Below are positions 19,872 through 29,632 of a stretch of 64,000 bases of DNA, in pieces. A program made the position numbers and the translations under genes. Location: positions 22,662-86,661 of the forward strand of contig NZ_JNAM01000007.1 in the NCBI RefSeq assembly GCF_000759975.1, in the 5' to 3' direction. How positions within the stretch are numbered: the first letter of the stretch is position 1; the number at the start of each line of letters is the position of its first letter. Source of the DNA: Prochlorococcus marinus str. MIT 9302 (GTDB lineage Bacteria; Cyanobacteriota; Cyanobacteriia; PCC-6307; Cyanobiaceae). The notes beneath the pieces were generated by a model, which worked only from the letters and a program-made list of their open reading frames with translations, had not been told where the DNA came from and searched no databases.

Positions 19872-20054
19872 TTATACAGGAATATTAGGCTTACCTATTG
19901 TGGCTACAAGTATTAATATCCCAATTAAAACTAGAAAGGTTATTGAAAAATGAGAAATACTTTTTGAACCCTTCCTTACCATATTTCGCATAGCAAGCTT
20001 TATAAAGCTTGGGGGAGCAACTTTTTTTTCTATATTTTCGTTTTTATTTTTCAT
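19872..20054 (-). CDS. DUF3285 small membrane protein
   Basis: A 60-residue protein. PPSFIKLAMRNMVRKGSKSISHF followed by one hydrophobic helix (about residues 39-54) matches my memory of the cyanobacterial DUF3285 family, whose core is KLAMRNMVRKG and one membrane span. A single-pass protein with a basic cytoplasmic N-terminus is likely. Its function is unknown. It is packed 6 bp from ybeY and 3 bp from prfB, and this linkage to translation-related genes is the only functional hint. Confidence 0.85.
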   Translation of the reverse strand: MKNKNENIEKKVAPPSFIKLAMRNMVRKGSKSISHFSITFLVLIGILILVATIGKPNIPV

Positions 20055-20057
20055 AAG

Positions 20058-21180
20058 TTATTCAATAGATTCGTTAGAAGAAATATTAATGCGTAATAAT
20101 TCATGAATAAATGGTTCAAGTCCACCATCTAAAACACTATCTAAGTCGTTAGTCTCCTGCATAGTTCTGAGATCTTTTACCATTTGATAGGGATGGAAAA
20201 CATAATTTCTTATTTGATTGCCCCATGCAGCTTCCACAATATCACCTTTAATATCAGCGACTTCTGCAGCTCGTTGTTCTTTAGCAATCACTAGTAGTTT
20301 AGACTTAAGAAGTAACATAGCTTTTTCTTTATTTTGTAATTGAGATCTTTCTTGTGTACATCTTACTGAAATCCCTGAAGGCAAATGAACAATTCTCACC
20401 GCTGTTTCTACTTTATTAACATTTTGTCCTCCAGCCCCACCGGATCTACTTGTTGTAATTTCCAAATCTTTTTCAGGTATATCAAGTGATATATTGTCAT
20501 CTAATTTTGGCATGACCTCCACCCCAGCGAAGCTGGTTTGTCTTTTACCATTAGCATTGAAAGGAGAAATTCTGACTAATCTATGAGTTCCTTTTTCATG
20601 TTGTAAATATCCGTAAGCATATTTTCCCTCAATTTCAAAAGTTACACTTTTGATACCTGCTTCTTCTCCTTGAGATAATTCATTGATAATTAAACTCATT
20701 TGATTATTATCGGCCCATCTTGAATACATTCTCAATAAGATCTCTACCCAATCCTGAGCATCTGTTCCACCAGCACCTGCGTTAATAGAAACTACTGCTC
20801 CTTCCTTATCGTATTCACCACATAACAATCTTTCAAATTCCCATTTATCTAAATTCTCTCTTAATTTCTTTAAGCCCTGCTTGGATTCCAAAATCATTTC
20901 CTCTTCTGGTTCTAAAGAATAAAGCTCAAGAGAGGCATTAGCATCAGAAATAAAAGTTTTCCATTTATCCAACAATTCAAGTTGTGCCTTAACATCATCA
21001 AGGATTAACATTTGTTTTTTCGCTTCTTCTTGATTCTCCCAAAATTCAGGCTGAGCAGAAATTTGCTCTAACTCTCTCCTTTTCGCTCTTAATCTTGGAA
21101 CGTCAAAGACAATCCTGAGCATTACCCAGGCGCTCTGTTAGTTCCGAAAGATCTTTTTTGAAATCTGTAATATCTATCAA
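20058..21180 (-). CDS. prfB: Peptide chain release factor 2, expressed by programmed +1 frameshift
   Basis: RF2 releases the peptide at UGA and UAA stops. The main frame carries the GGQ motif ([11 protein letters not shown]) and the SPF anticodon-like motif (RISPFNANG). An ATG-started reading from 21122 gives an N-terminus that does not fit the family. Reading the other frame from a TTG at 21180 gives [20 protein letters not shown], which matches the RF2 beginning, and ends CTT TGA C at 21108-21102. A +1 slip there continues as Leu-Asp-Val-Pro-Arg into the main frame, giving about 373 residues (E. coli RF2 has 365). This is the classical autoregulatory frameshift. An in-frame TAA lies 18 nt upstream of the TTG. 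Confidence 0.93.
21102..21108 (-). promoter_or_regulatory. prfB programmed +1 frameshift site CUUUGAC
   Basis: On the minus strand the codons CAG GAT TGT CTT TGA C precede GTT CCA AGA. The slippery CTT T with an in-frame TGA is the same arrangement as in E. coli and most bacterial prfB genes. A short purine element AGGA lies about 4 nt before CTT and could act as the internal Shine-Dalgarno-like stimulator. When RF2 is scarce, termination at the UGA is slow and ribosomes slip +1 into the main frame, so RF2 controls its own level. Confidence 0.92.
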
Positions 21181-21256
21181 AATAGAATTTAATCGTTATT
21201 TATAATCTAACAAGCACTTTTGTTTAATAGTATAAACTAAGTATTATTTTAAAAAA

Positions 21257-21511
21257 ATGTCCAAAGTTGAAATTTATACTTGGCAATATTGCCCATTCTG
21301 TATTCGAGCAAAATCACTACTCAAGAAAAAAAATATAAATTTTACAGAATATAAAATAGATGGCGACGAAGATGCCAGAGCATTGATGATTGAAAGAGCT
21401 GATGGTAGAAGAACATTACCACAAATATTTATAGATAATGAGGGTATCGGAGGCTGCGATGATCTCTACGAATTAGAAAATGAAAATCAATTAGACGCAT
21501 TATTAAACTAG
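21257..21511 (+). CDS. grxC: Glutaredoxin 3-type, dithiol
   Basis: An 84-residue glutathione-dependent oxidoreductase of the GrxC family. The active site CPFC lies at residues 12-15 ([13 protein letters not shown]), followed by the TLPQIFID cis-proline segment and GGCDDL glutathione-binding stretch. Length is normal. gshB begins 5 bp downstream, so the enzyme that makes glutathione and one that uses it form an operon. The start faces prfB across a 76-bp divergent gap. Confidence 0.96.
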   Translation: MSKVEIYTWQYCPFCIRAKSLLKKKNINFTEYKIDGDEDARALMIERADGRRTLPQIFIDNEGIGGCDDLYELENENQLDALLN

Positions 21512-21516
21512 ATCTT

Positions 21517-22440
21517 ATGAAATTTCTATTCGTGATAGATCCAATAAAAAATATAAACCCCTTAAAAGATTCAACTGCTGCTTTAATGCAAGCATCATCA
21601 AAAAAAAATATTGAAATATGGAGTTGTACTCCTCAGGACCTTGAAGCTAGAGGTGATGAAGTATGGGCATCTTCCGTAAAAGTTGAAGTAAATCCTTGGA
21701 TTTCTTTCAAAGATAATGATTGCATACCTCTCGCCGAATTTAATTGCATTTGGATGAGAAAAGATCCTCCTGTAAATGAGGCTTATTTATATGCAACCCA
21801 TCTTTTAGAAGTTGCCGAAAGAAAAGGAGTCAAAGTAATCAACAAACCCTCATCGTTAAGAGCATGGAATGAAAAGCTAGGTGCTTTGAGATACAGCCAC
21901 TTAATGGCACCTACAATAGTTGCGAGTAAGGTAAAAGATCTTATTAATTTTGCAAATATAAATAATGAAGTAGTCATAAAACCTCTTGGAGGAAAAGGGG
22001 GTCAAGGTGTTATAAGAATAAATAAAAATTCTCCAGGTATTAAATCAATCATTGAATTAATCACTTCTCAAGAAGAATTACCCGTTATGATGCAAAAATT
22101 TATTCCTGAAGTCATAGAGGGTGATAAAAGAATAATTATCGTAAACGGTGAAGCAATTGGATCAATAAATAGGATTCCTCAAGGAGGTGATTTTAGGAGT
22201 AATTTAGCAATGGGAGGAAAGGCTGAACCAACATTATTAACAGAAAAAGAAAAAAGTATCTGCTCAGAATTATCTCAACACTTCAAAGATGAAGGTTTAT
22301 TTTTTGTAGGTATTGATGTAATAAATGGAATGCTTAGCGAGATTAATGTAACCAGTCCAACAGGTTTAAGAGAAATAGAAAATTTATCCAATAAGAATGT
22401 TTCAGAGGAAGTTATTGAAAAATTAGTGGAAATTATCTAG
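21517..22440 (+). CDS. gshB: Glutathione synthetase
   Basis: Joins gamma-glutamylcysteine and glycine with ATP. A 307-residue ATP-grasp enzyme: [20 protein letters not shown] is the family N-terminus, [13 protein letters not shown] lies in the linker, and [13 protein letters not shown] forms the ATP-grasp glycine loop. [12 protein letters not shown] near the end contributes metal and substrate residues. Together with grxC it forms a redox-buffer operon. Its end overlaps the convergent menF end by 8 bp. Confidence 0.97.
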   Translation: MKFLFVIDPIKNINPLKDSTAALMQASSKKNIEIWSCTPQDLEARGDEVWASSVKVEVNPWISFKDNDCIPLAEFNCIWMRKDPPVNEAYLYATHLLEVAERKGVKVINKPSSLRAWNEKLGALRYSHLMAPTIVASKVKDLINFANINNEVVIKPLGGKGGQGVIRINKNSPGIKSIIELITSQEELPVMMQKFIPEVIEGDKRIIIVNGEAIGSINRIPQGGDFRSNLAMGGKAEPTLLTEKEKSICSELSQHFKDEGLFFVGIDVINGMLSEINVTSPTGLREIENLSNKNVSEEVIEKLVEII

Positions 22441-23845
22441 GATTTTTAGCGAAAAATATTTGTTTTACTATAGATTCAAATTTTAATTTAATCTCATCTA
22501 TTTCTTTCTCTAAAACGGAGCCTGAAACTATACCTGAACCGGCAGTAAATTCAATATTTTCTTCAATATACCTAGCTCCTCTTATTGCTAAAAGAAATGA
22601 AGCATTTCCTGATGAATCAACCCAACCCATTGGAGAAGCATAATTTCCTCTAGGAAAAGACTCAAGAGTGTTTATCCAATCCAATGCTGCATTTTTTGGG
22701 TAACCACAAACAGCCGGAGATGGATGTAAGTTTTTAAGCAATTCAAAAGGACATATATTTTCAACTTTAGAGAAAATGAGTGTTTGCAAATGAGAAATAT
22801 CTCCAAATGAATTTACCTTAATATCACTTTTTTCAAAGTTTTTTATTTTTGAAACTTCTAAACATTTAATCAAATACTGTGTTACGTAATTATGTTCCTT
22901 TAAGTCTTTAGTACTTTTTAGGAGTTTCTTGTAATTTGAATTAGTAGAGATAGTTCCAGCAAGAGCCTCCAAAGTTAAATTAGGTTTAGTAAAAGAAAAT
23001 AATTTTTCTGGAGATGCTCCAAACAAAATATCCTTACTATTTCTTTTCCAAACATATCTGCATGTATTTGGATGATTCTTTTTTAATCTTTTTAAAATTT
23101 CTACTAAATCTAATTTATTTCTAAATTTTATTTTAATCCTATTCGCTAAAACTATCTTTTCCAGAATACCTTTTTCTACTAATTGAATTCCTCTATTTAC
23201 TACTTTTTTCAAACTTGTATTAGAAGTTTCTAAGGAGTGTAAGAAATCATCAATAATAGGTAAATCAAAACTAGTTTTTAAACCAGATGATTTTATTAAT
23301 TCTGAGCCAGAATTAATAACTTGATTTCTAATTGTCCATATTTCTTCAATTAATGTTCTTAATGATGATTTACCTTCAACATGACCATTGATTCTTAACC
23401 AGCAATTCTTATTACTTTTAATAATTAATATTTTTGGTAAGATAACTTCCAAACTAGGGACATCAGAAGATAAATTCTTATTATTCAAGTTTTCAGAAAA
23501 AGAAAATAAATAAATTATTTTTGAAAGTGCAGAATTATGTGATTCATTAGTTAAGTTAATTAAATTTTTAAAATTCTCAGAATTAAACTCTTTTGCCACT
23601 TCAAATCTTTTTGGACCATCCAAAGTAACATATTTACATTTCTCAAAAGCAATATATGAAATACCATTAGATTCTTCCCAAAATGAAGAAAACGAATATT
23701 TATTTATAAACAATTCATATACTTGTAATAAATCAATACAAGGAATCTCAACACAAATACTTACTAATCCAGAATTCTCAACTTTCTTATCGAAAGAGGA
23801 AAATACATCTTTTAAAAAATCTGTTAAGTTTAAATCATTTTTCAT
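22433..23845 (-). CDS. menF: Isochorismate synthase
   Basis: First committed step of phylloquinone (vitamin K1) synthesis, chorismate to isochorismate. The 470-residue protein has the chorismate-binding domain in its C-terminal half: [35 protein letters not shown] and [17 protein letters not shown], followed by [11 protein letters not shown] with the metal-binding Glu region. The N-terminal half is poorly conserved, as is usual. It is divergent from menA across 101 bp; the two probably share regulation, since both feed photosystem I phylloquinone. Confidence 0.93.
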   Translation of the reverse strand: MKNDLNLTDFLKDVFSSFDKKVENSGLVSICVEIPCIDLLQVYELFINKYSFSSFWEESNGISYIAFEKCKYVTLDGPKRFEVAKEFNSENFKNLINLTNESHNSALSKIIYLFSFSENLNNKNLSSDVPSLEVILPKILIIKSNKNCWLRINGHVEGKSSLRTLIEEIWTIRNQVINSGSELIKSSGLKTSFDLPIIDDFLHSLETSNTSLKKVVNRGIQLVEKGILEKIVLANRIKIKFRNKLDLVEILKRLKKNHPNTCRYVWKRNSKDILFGASPEKLFSFTKPNLTLEALAGTISTNSNYKKLLKSTKDLKEHNYVTQYLIKCLEVSKIKNFEKSDIKVNSFGDISHLQTLIFSKVENICPFELLKNLHPSPAVCGYPKNAALDWINTLESFPRGNYASPMGWVDSSGNASFLLAIRGARYIEENIEFTAGSGIVSGSVLEKEIDEIKLKFESIVKQIFFAKNPR

Positions 23846-23946
23846 TACTTATTGAAAATAACTAAAAATCATGCAATAAAGTAAAAAATGTAACTCAATT
23901 TATAAACTACATTTAATAATGATCGAATTTTGTGAGTTAAATAAAA

Positions 23947-24864
23947 ATGGATGAAGATAAAAAAAAATTATGGAAACAAGCGATAAAATGGCCTCTTTAT
24001 TCTGTTGCCATACTTCCGGTTTTAATAACAGGGGCTTATATACTCAATCAATATGAAAAGGTAAAAATTTATAATTTGATTGCATTTACTTTAGCTGCAA
24101 TTTTTATATTACTTTGGGAAAACCTAACTAATGATTTATTCGACGCAGAAACAGGAATCGATGAATTTAAATTCCATTCAATTGTAAATCTTATAAAAAA
24201 TAAAAAAATAATTTCATTTATTGCATATACATCTTTAGTTATTGGTTTATTAATAATTTCAATTATTTCAGTATCAACAAGTATAAACATTTTGATTTTG
24301 GTGGCATCTTGCTGCTTCTTGGGATATTTATATCAAGGACCTCCTTTTAGATTTGGCTATCAAGGCTTAGGAGAACCATTATGCTGGCTTGCATTTGGAC
24401 CTTTTGCCTACTCTGCAGTCTTAATTGCGTTAAATCCTTCTAATATTTACTTCGAAGATATTCCCTGGAAAGTTTCTTTATTACTTGGTTCAGGACCTTC
24501 ATTAGCAACAACTCTTGTATTATTTTGTTCTCATTTTCATCAAATTTCAGAAGATAAAAAGCATGGGAAAAATTCACCTTTAGTTCGCCTAGGAGCAAAA
24601 AAAGGTTCTCAATTTGTGCCTTGGATAATTTTTACAATATATATTTTTCAACTTTTAACTATAGTTACTGGATTTATTCCAGTGTTGTGTATCCTTTATT
24701 TGATTAGTTTTCCTCAAGCAATAAGACTTATAAATTTATTAAAATCTTCTTATAAAAAACCTTCTGCAATAAAAAATTCCAAATTCGTCGCAATAAAATT
24801 TCAAACTCTTAATGGAGTTGGCTTAATCACAGGATTAATATTTAATTACTTGCTTAATAAATGA
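23947..24864 (+). CDS. menA: 1,4-dihydroxy-2-naphthoate phytyltransferase
   Basis: Integral membrane UbiA-family prenyltransferase that attaches the phytyl tail to DHNA in phylloquinone synthesis. The Asp-rich motif NLTNDLFDAETG (about residues 60-71) binds the diphosphate with Mg2+. Several hydrophobic helices follow, with a second polar region around HFHQISEDKKHGKNS. Length (305) is typical of MenA. ATGA overlap with menC shows translational coupling in a menA-menC-menE operon. In a cyanobacterium the donor is probably phytyl diphosphate; this is inferred from lineage. Confidence 0.94.
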   Translation: MDEDKKKLWKQAIKWPLYSVAILPVLITGAYILNQYEKVKIYNLIAFTLAAIFILLWENLTNDLFDAETGIDEFKFHSIVNLIKNKKIISFIAYTSLVIGLLIISIISVSTSINILILVASCCFLGYLYQGPPFRFGYQGLGEPLCWLAFGPFAYSAVLIALNPSNIYFEDIPWKVSLLLGSGPSLATTLVLFCSHFHQISEDKKHGKNSPLVRLGAKKGSQFVPWIIFTIYIFQLLTIVTGFIPVLCILYLISFPQAIRLINLLKSSYKKPSAIKNSKFVAIKFQTLNGVGLITGLIFNYLLNK

Positions 24865-25826
24865 ACTTAATATTTAAAAAAAAATCTTATAGCTTTAAGT
24901 TATCCACAAAAGTAGAAAATTCTAAAACCACTTATATTACAAAACTGGGTTGGATAATTAAATTAACAAGTAATGATAAAAAAATTGGATTTGGAGAAGT
25001 TTCACCACTTCTAGAAGAAGACTTAAAAAAATGTGCAAAACAACTAAATATGATCCCTGAGAATGTAGAAGTATTTAATTTATCTGAGCAAATAAATATT
25101 TTTCACCCATGCATTCAATCTGCAATAAATTCTGCATTAGCTGAGATAAATGGAAAAATAATTTTTAAAGAAAACTATGCCTTTGATGAAATTGATAAAA
25201 CAGCCATACTGTTAAATTCTGAACATGTAATTTCAGAGCTAAATGAAATTAAAAAAAGACAATCTAATATTGGAAAATCAGTAACCATAAAATGGAAAGT
25301 AGCATTAAGAGATAACCATGTGGAAGAAGCAAATTTAGAAGAAATTTTAAGCCAAATAGGTAATAATATTAAGTTAAGAATAGATGCTAATGGTTCTTGG
25401 GTTAGAAAGATAGCTAATAGATGGGCTGATATTTTGAAAGATAACAAAAATATAGATTGGTTAGAACAACCTCTCTGTGTTGATGATATTGATGGAATGA
25501 AAGAACTCAACAAAAAAATCCCAATAGCCTTAGACGAATCACTTTTAAAATTTCCAACTTTGATTGATGAGTGGAAGGGTTGGCAAATTCGAAGGCCTTC
25601 TCAAGAAAATAATCCAGTTAAGCTTTTAAGAGAATTAGAAAATAAAAAAGCTTTAATATCTATAAGTACTTCATTTGAAACTGGAATAGGGAAGAGATGG
25701 CTTTATCATTTATCGTCTCTACAATTACAAGGACCAACTCCAAAAGTTCCTGGTTTAGCAATGAATAAATTCCCTAATTCGTTTCTCTTTTTAAATGAAG
25801 CAAAAAAGATATGGGATCAACTATGA
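24861..25826 (+). CDS. menC: o-Succinylbenzoate synthase (divergent active site)
   Basis: Enolase-superfamily dehydratase forming o-succinylbenzoate. Visible are VTIKWKVAL (the first KxK catalytic lysine pair), RIDANGSW (metal Asp), DWLEQPL (metal Glu) and IPIALDESL (metal Asp-Glu). At the place of the second catalytic lysine, where relatives have an IKP-type segment, this protein reads GWQIRRPS, with Arg-Arg and no Lys. The position in the men operon, with ATGA overlaps to menA and menE, supports the assignment. The protein is 321 residues, usual for MenC. Confidence 0.88.
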   Translation: MNLIFKKKSYSFKLSTKVENSKTTYITKLGWIIKLTSNDKKIGFGEVSPLLEEDLKKCAKQLNMIPENVEVFNLSEQINIFHPCIQSAINSALAEINGKIIFKENYAFDEIDKTAILLNSEHVISELNEIKKRQSNIGKSVTIKWKVALRDNHVEEANLEEILSQIGNNIKLRIDANGSWVRKIANRWADILKDNKNIDWLEQPLCVDDIDGMKELNKKIPIALDESLLKFPTLIDEWKGWQIRRPSQENNPVKLLRELENKKALISISTSFETGIGKRWLYHLSSLQLQGPTPKVPGLAMNKFPNSFLFLNEAKKIWDQL

Positions 25827-27025
25827 AAAATAAAATTCATACTATTGAAGTTGAGAATAATGAAACTCAATCTGTAGAGAAAATTATTGAAAAAATTAGA
25901 GAGAATAAAATTATTTATGTAAAAAACAAATTTTATGAAGATGAAGATGTATTAGATTCAATTACTGAAAATGGGCCAGCAATTATATTAAACAGTAGTG
26001 GTAGTTCTGGAAAACCAAGAAAATGTTTTCACCATTTAGATAATCTTAAATTATCTGCATTTACATCAGGACAATGGCTAATAGAACAAGGCTTTGAATT
26101 GCAAAACTGCTTAATTTTAAATACTTTACCCCTGAACCATATAAGTGGCTTAATGCCAATTTTTAGAAGTCAAACTTGGGGATGTGATTGTATTAATATT
26201 TCTCCAAATTTAATAAAAAAAACTCGAGAACTTTTACTTTTTACAATTAAATCTAAAAAAAACAAAAAACACCTGATTACATCCTTAGTACCTACCCAAT
26301 TACAAAGACTTTTAGCTCAAAAAGATGGTATTAGTTGGCTAAAAATTTTTGATCTAATTTGGTTAGGTGGAGCTTCTATTTCAGGCGAAACTGCAGAACA
26401 ATGTAGAGAAGAAAAAATAAAATTAGCACCTTGTTACGGCTCAACTGAAACAGCAGCAATGATAACGAGTTTAAAACCAAAAGAATTCTTAATGGGTTTT
26501 GAGAATGTTGGAGAAATACTACCTGATACAAAAATAAGAATTAATGAACAAGGATTCATCGAAATAAAATCAGCTAGAATTGGAATCGAAATAACAAACT
26601 CTTTAAAAACTGAAAATTTCAGAAATAAAAATGGGTGGTGGCAAACAGGAGATTTAGGAGAAATTAATCAAATCAATAATTCTTTATATTTAAACTTTCT
26701 TGGAAGAAGTGATAACGCTTTTAATTCAGGAGGAGAAATCGTTTTCCCAGAGGTAATTAAATCTCGATTAAATAATTTCATTATGAAAGAAAATATCCCA
26801 ATTAATAAATTCAATATTTCAAAAATACCTGACAAATTATGGGGAAATAAAATTAAAATAATAGTTGAATTTATAGAACTTACAAATAATAAAAATATTG
26901 AAAATTCATTAAATTTATTAAAAAAATTTTCTCAAAGTTGGCCTAAACATGAAAAACCTGAAAAGTGGATTGTTAAAAACAAAAATACCTGTGCAGAAAA
27001 AATAAACTATAAATTTAAAAAATAA
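25823..27025 (+). CDS. menE: o-Succinylbenzoate-CoA ligase
   Basis: Acyl-adenylate-forming enzyme that activates o-succinylbenzoate with CoA. The phosphate-binding loop is NSSGSSGKPRKC, the adenine motif APCYGSTETAAM, and the hinge region WWQTGDLGE followed by FLGRSDNAFNSGGE. At about 400 residues it is shorter than many MenE proteins but has all main blocks. I chose the ATG at 25823, which overlaps the menC stop as ATGA; an ATG four codons earlier at 25811 would overlap menC further. Last gene of the menA-C-E operon. Confidence 0.92.
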   Translation: MKNKIHTIEVENNETQSVEKIIEKIRENKIIYVKNKFYEDEDVLDSITENGPAIILNSSGSSGKPRKCFHHLDNLKLSAFTSGQWLIEQGFELQNCLILNTLPLNHISGLMPIFRSQTWGCDCINISPNLIKKTRELLLFTIKSKKNKKHLITSLVPTQLQRLLAQKDGISWLKIFDLIWLGGASISGETAEQCREEKIKLAPCYGSTETAAMITSLKPKEFLMGFENVGEILPDTKIRINEQGFIEIKSARIGIEITNSLKTENFRNKNGWWQTGDLGEINQINNSLYLNFLGRSDNAFNSGGEIVFPEVIKSRLNNFIMKENIPINKFNISKIPDKLWGNKIKIIVEFIELTNNKNIENSLNLLKKFSQSWPKHEKPEKWIVKNKNTCAEKINYKFKK

Positions 27026-27028
27026 TAA

Positions 27029-27481
<453 letters not shown>

Positions 27482-27490
27482 TTAAAGAAC

Positions 27491-28678
27491 TTATCTATCA
27501 ACAGATCCCATAATGACATCTATTGAACCAAGGATTGCCATAATATCCGCAATTTTGGCACCTTTAAGAATATGGGGCAATATTTGAAGATTATTTAAAT
27601 CAGCTGCTCTTATTTTAAATCTCCATGGGGTAACTTCATTATTTCCTTGAATAAATACACCTATTTCTCCTTTCCCAGACTCTAATCTTGTATACAATTC
27701 GCCATTGGGAATTTTAAAAGTTGGAGCAACCTTCTTAGCTACATATTGATAGTCCATACCAAATATTTCACTCTTCTTATCTTCAGTCGCCATTCTTTGA
27801 GCTTCTAAATTTTCTGTTGGACCTCCTGGAATCATTTCACAGGCTTGGCGAATGATATTTAGTGATTGTCTCATCTCTTCAACTCTTACTCGATATCTCG
27901 CATAACAATCTCCTTCTTTTTCTGAAGCAATCTGCCAATCAAAATCTTCATAACATTCATAACTATCGACTTTCCTTAAATCCCATGAAACTCCAGAAGC
28001 CCTAAGCATTGGGCCAGACAAAGACCAATTAATTGCCTGATCTCTTTGTATTGTTCCAAGACCTTCAATTCTTTTTCTAAAGATAGGATTATTGGTGATT
28101 AATTTTTCGTATTCATCTATCTTAGGACCGAACCAATTGCAAAAGTCTATACATTTTTCTAACCATCCATAAGGGAGATCACAAGCAACACCGCCTATCC
28201 GAAAAAAATTATTATTTATTAGCCTTTGTCCAGTAGCAGCTTCCCAAAGATCATAAATCATTTCCCTTTCTCTAAAAATGTAGAAAAATGGAGTTTGGGC
28301 TCCTACATCTGCTAAAAAGGGGCCAAGCCATAAAAGATGATTAGCAATACGATTAAGTTCCAACATGAGAACTCTGATGTAACTAGCTCTTTTAGGAACT
28401 TTAATGTTAGCTAATCTTTCAGGAGCATTTACTACAATAGCTTCATAAAACATTCCTGCTGCATAATCCATTCTGCTTACATAAGGGACGTACATAACAT
28501 TTGTCCTATTTTCAGCTATCTTTTCCATTCCTCTATGCAAATATCCAATTACGGGCTCACAATCAATAACATTCTCACCATCAAGGGTTACAACTAACCT
28601 TAAAACCCCATGCATTGATGGATGATGAGGGCCGAAATTGACCACCATTGGTTCTGTTCTAGTCTCTAGCTGAGCCAT
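27491..28678 (-). CDS. ndhH: NAD(P)H-quinone oxidoreductase subunit H
   Basis: Hydrophilic-arm subunit of the thylakoid NDH-1 complex (complex I 49-kDa homologue), used in cyclic electron flow and respiration. The 395-residue sequence shows [12 protein letters not shown] near residues 14-25, the [10 protein letters not shown] segment and the C-terminal [13 protein letters not shown]. Length and sequence match cyanobacterial NdhH very well. Here it stands apart from the other ndh genes of the window. The start is 37 bp from the divergent rsmH. Confidence 0.98.
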   Translation of the reverse strand: MAQLETRTEPMVVNFGPHHPSMHGVLRLVVTLDGENVIDCEPVIGYLHRGMEKIAENRTNVMYVPYVSRMDYAAGMFYEAIVVNAPERLANIKVPKRASYIRVLMLELNRIANHLLWLGPFLADVGAQTPFFYIFREREMIYDLWEAATGQRLINNNFFRIGGVACDLPYGWLEKCIDFCNWFGPKIDEYEKLITNNPIFRKRIEGLGTIQRDQAINWSLSGPMLRASGVSWDLRKVDSYECYEDFDWQIASEKEGDCYARYRVRVEEMRQSLNIIRQACEMIPGGPTENLEAQRMATEDKKSEIFGMDYQYVAKKVAPTFKIPNGELYTRLESGKGEIGVFIQGNNEVTPWRFKIRAADLNNLQILPHILKGAKIADIMAILGSIDVIMGSVDR

Positions 28679-28715
28679 TAAAAATCTACTTCTAATTAAA
28701 TCTTAGTCGAAAGTT

Positions 28716-29618
28716 ATGCAAACTGACCTATCTGATTCATCTTTTTTCAATCATCAATCAGTTATGACAAATGAAATGATAGCCTCATTAGAGCATTACC
28801 CATTAATACAAAACAACCAACTTAAAGGGATAGACGCAACTTTAGGCGGAGGCGGGCACTCTTATCAGTTATTGAGAAAATATTCGGATTTAAAAATAAT
28901 TGGTCTTGATCAAGATCCATTTGCAAGAAAATCAGCATCAAAAAAACTTGATGAATTTAAAAATAGGATTGATATAAAGGCTTCAAATTTTGCAGATTTT
29001 GTACCAAAAGAAAAAGTTTCTTTTGTGATTGCAGATCTTGGAGTAAATAGTAACCAAATAGATAACCCTAAAAGAGGATTTAGTTTCCAAAAAGATGGTC
29101 CACTTGATATGCGCATGAATCCTTTTCTTGAGGTTAATGCAGAAAAATTAATTGAGGATTTAAATGAAAAAGATCTAGCGAACCTAATTTATAAATATGG
29201 AGATGAGAGATTATCAAGAAAGATTGCTAGGAAAATAAAAATGGATTTGAAGGAAAATGGGAAATATTCTGGGACAAAAGAGTTAGCTTATTCTATTGCG
29301 GGCTGCTTCCCACCAAAACAAAGATATAAAAAAATACACCCAGCGACAAGAACATTTCAAGCACTAAGAATTGCCGTTAATAAAGAAATTGAAGTACTAG
29401 AAAAATTTTTGCAAGTTGTCCCTGAATGGCTTTTGCCGGGCGGTATTATTTCTATTATTAGTTTTCATTCCCTGGAGGATAGGTTAGTTAAAAATTCTTT
29501 TAAGTATGATCAAAGACTAAAAAACCTTACAAAAAAGCCAATAACCCCTTCCGAACAAGAAGTCGAATTAAATAAAAGAGCTAGAAGTGGAAAATTAAGA
29601 ATTGCTCAATTAAATTAA
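28716..29618 (+). CDS. rsmH: 16S rRNA (cytosine-1402-N4) methyltransferase
   Basis: SAM-dependent methyltransferase acting at C1402 in the ribosomal P site. The protein starts with HQSVMTNEMIASLE, has the SAM loop DATLGGGGHSYQLL, LIGLDQDPFA-like and DLGVNSNQID segments, and the late RTFQALRIAVNKE and ISFHSLEDRLVK blocks, all diagnostic of RsmH (MraW). Length 300 is normal. In many bacteria this gene starts the dcw division cluster; here it stands alone between ndhH and a cysteine desulfurase. Confidence 0.97.
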   Translation: MQTDLSDSSFFNHQSVMTNEMIASLEHYPLIQNNQLKGIDATLGGGGHSYQLLRKYSDLKIIGLDQDPFARKSASKKLDEFKNRIDIKASNFADFVPKEKVSFVIADLGVNSNQIDNPKRGFSFQKDGPLDMRMNPFLEVNAEKLIEDLNEKDLANLIYKYGDERLSRKIARKIKMDLKENGKYSGTKELAYSIAGCFPPKQRYKKIHPATRTFQALRIAVNKEIEVLEKFLQVVPEWLLPGGIISIISFHSLEDRLVKNSFKYDQRLKNLTKKPITPSEQEVELNKRARSGKLRIAQLN

Positions 29619-29632
29619 AGAGCCAATAATTT

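Noticed and set aside
21109..21122. ATG at 21122 as prfB start
   Set aside because: Its first six residues are frame-shifted sequence; the homologous RF2 beginning is in the other frame and ends at the slip site.
23885..23905. HLR1-type direct repeat between menF and menA
   Set aside because: The first half AATGTAAC fits, but the second half (AATTTATA) has too many mismatches.
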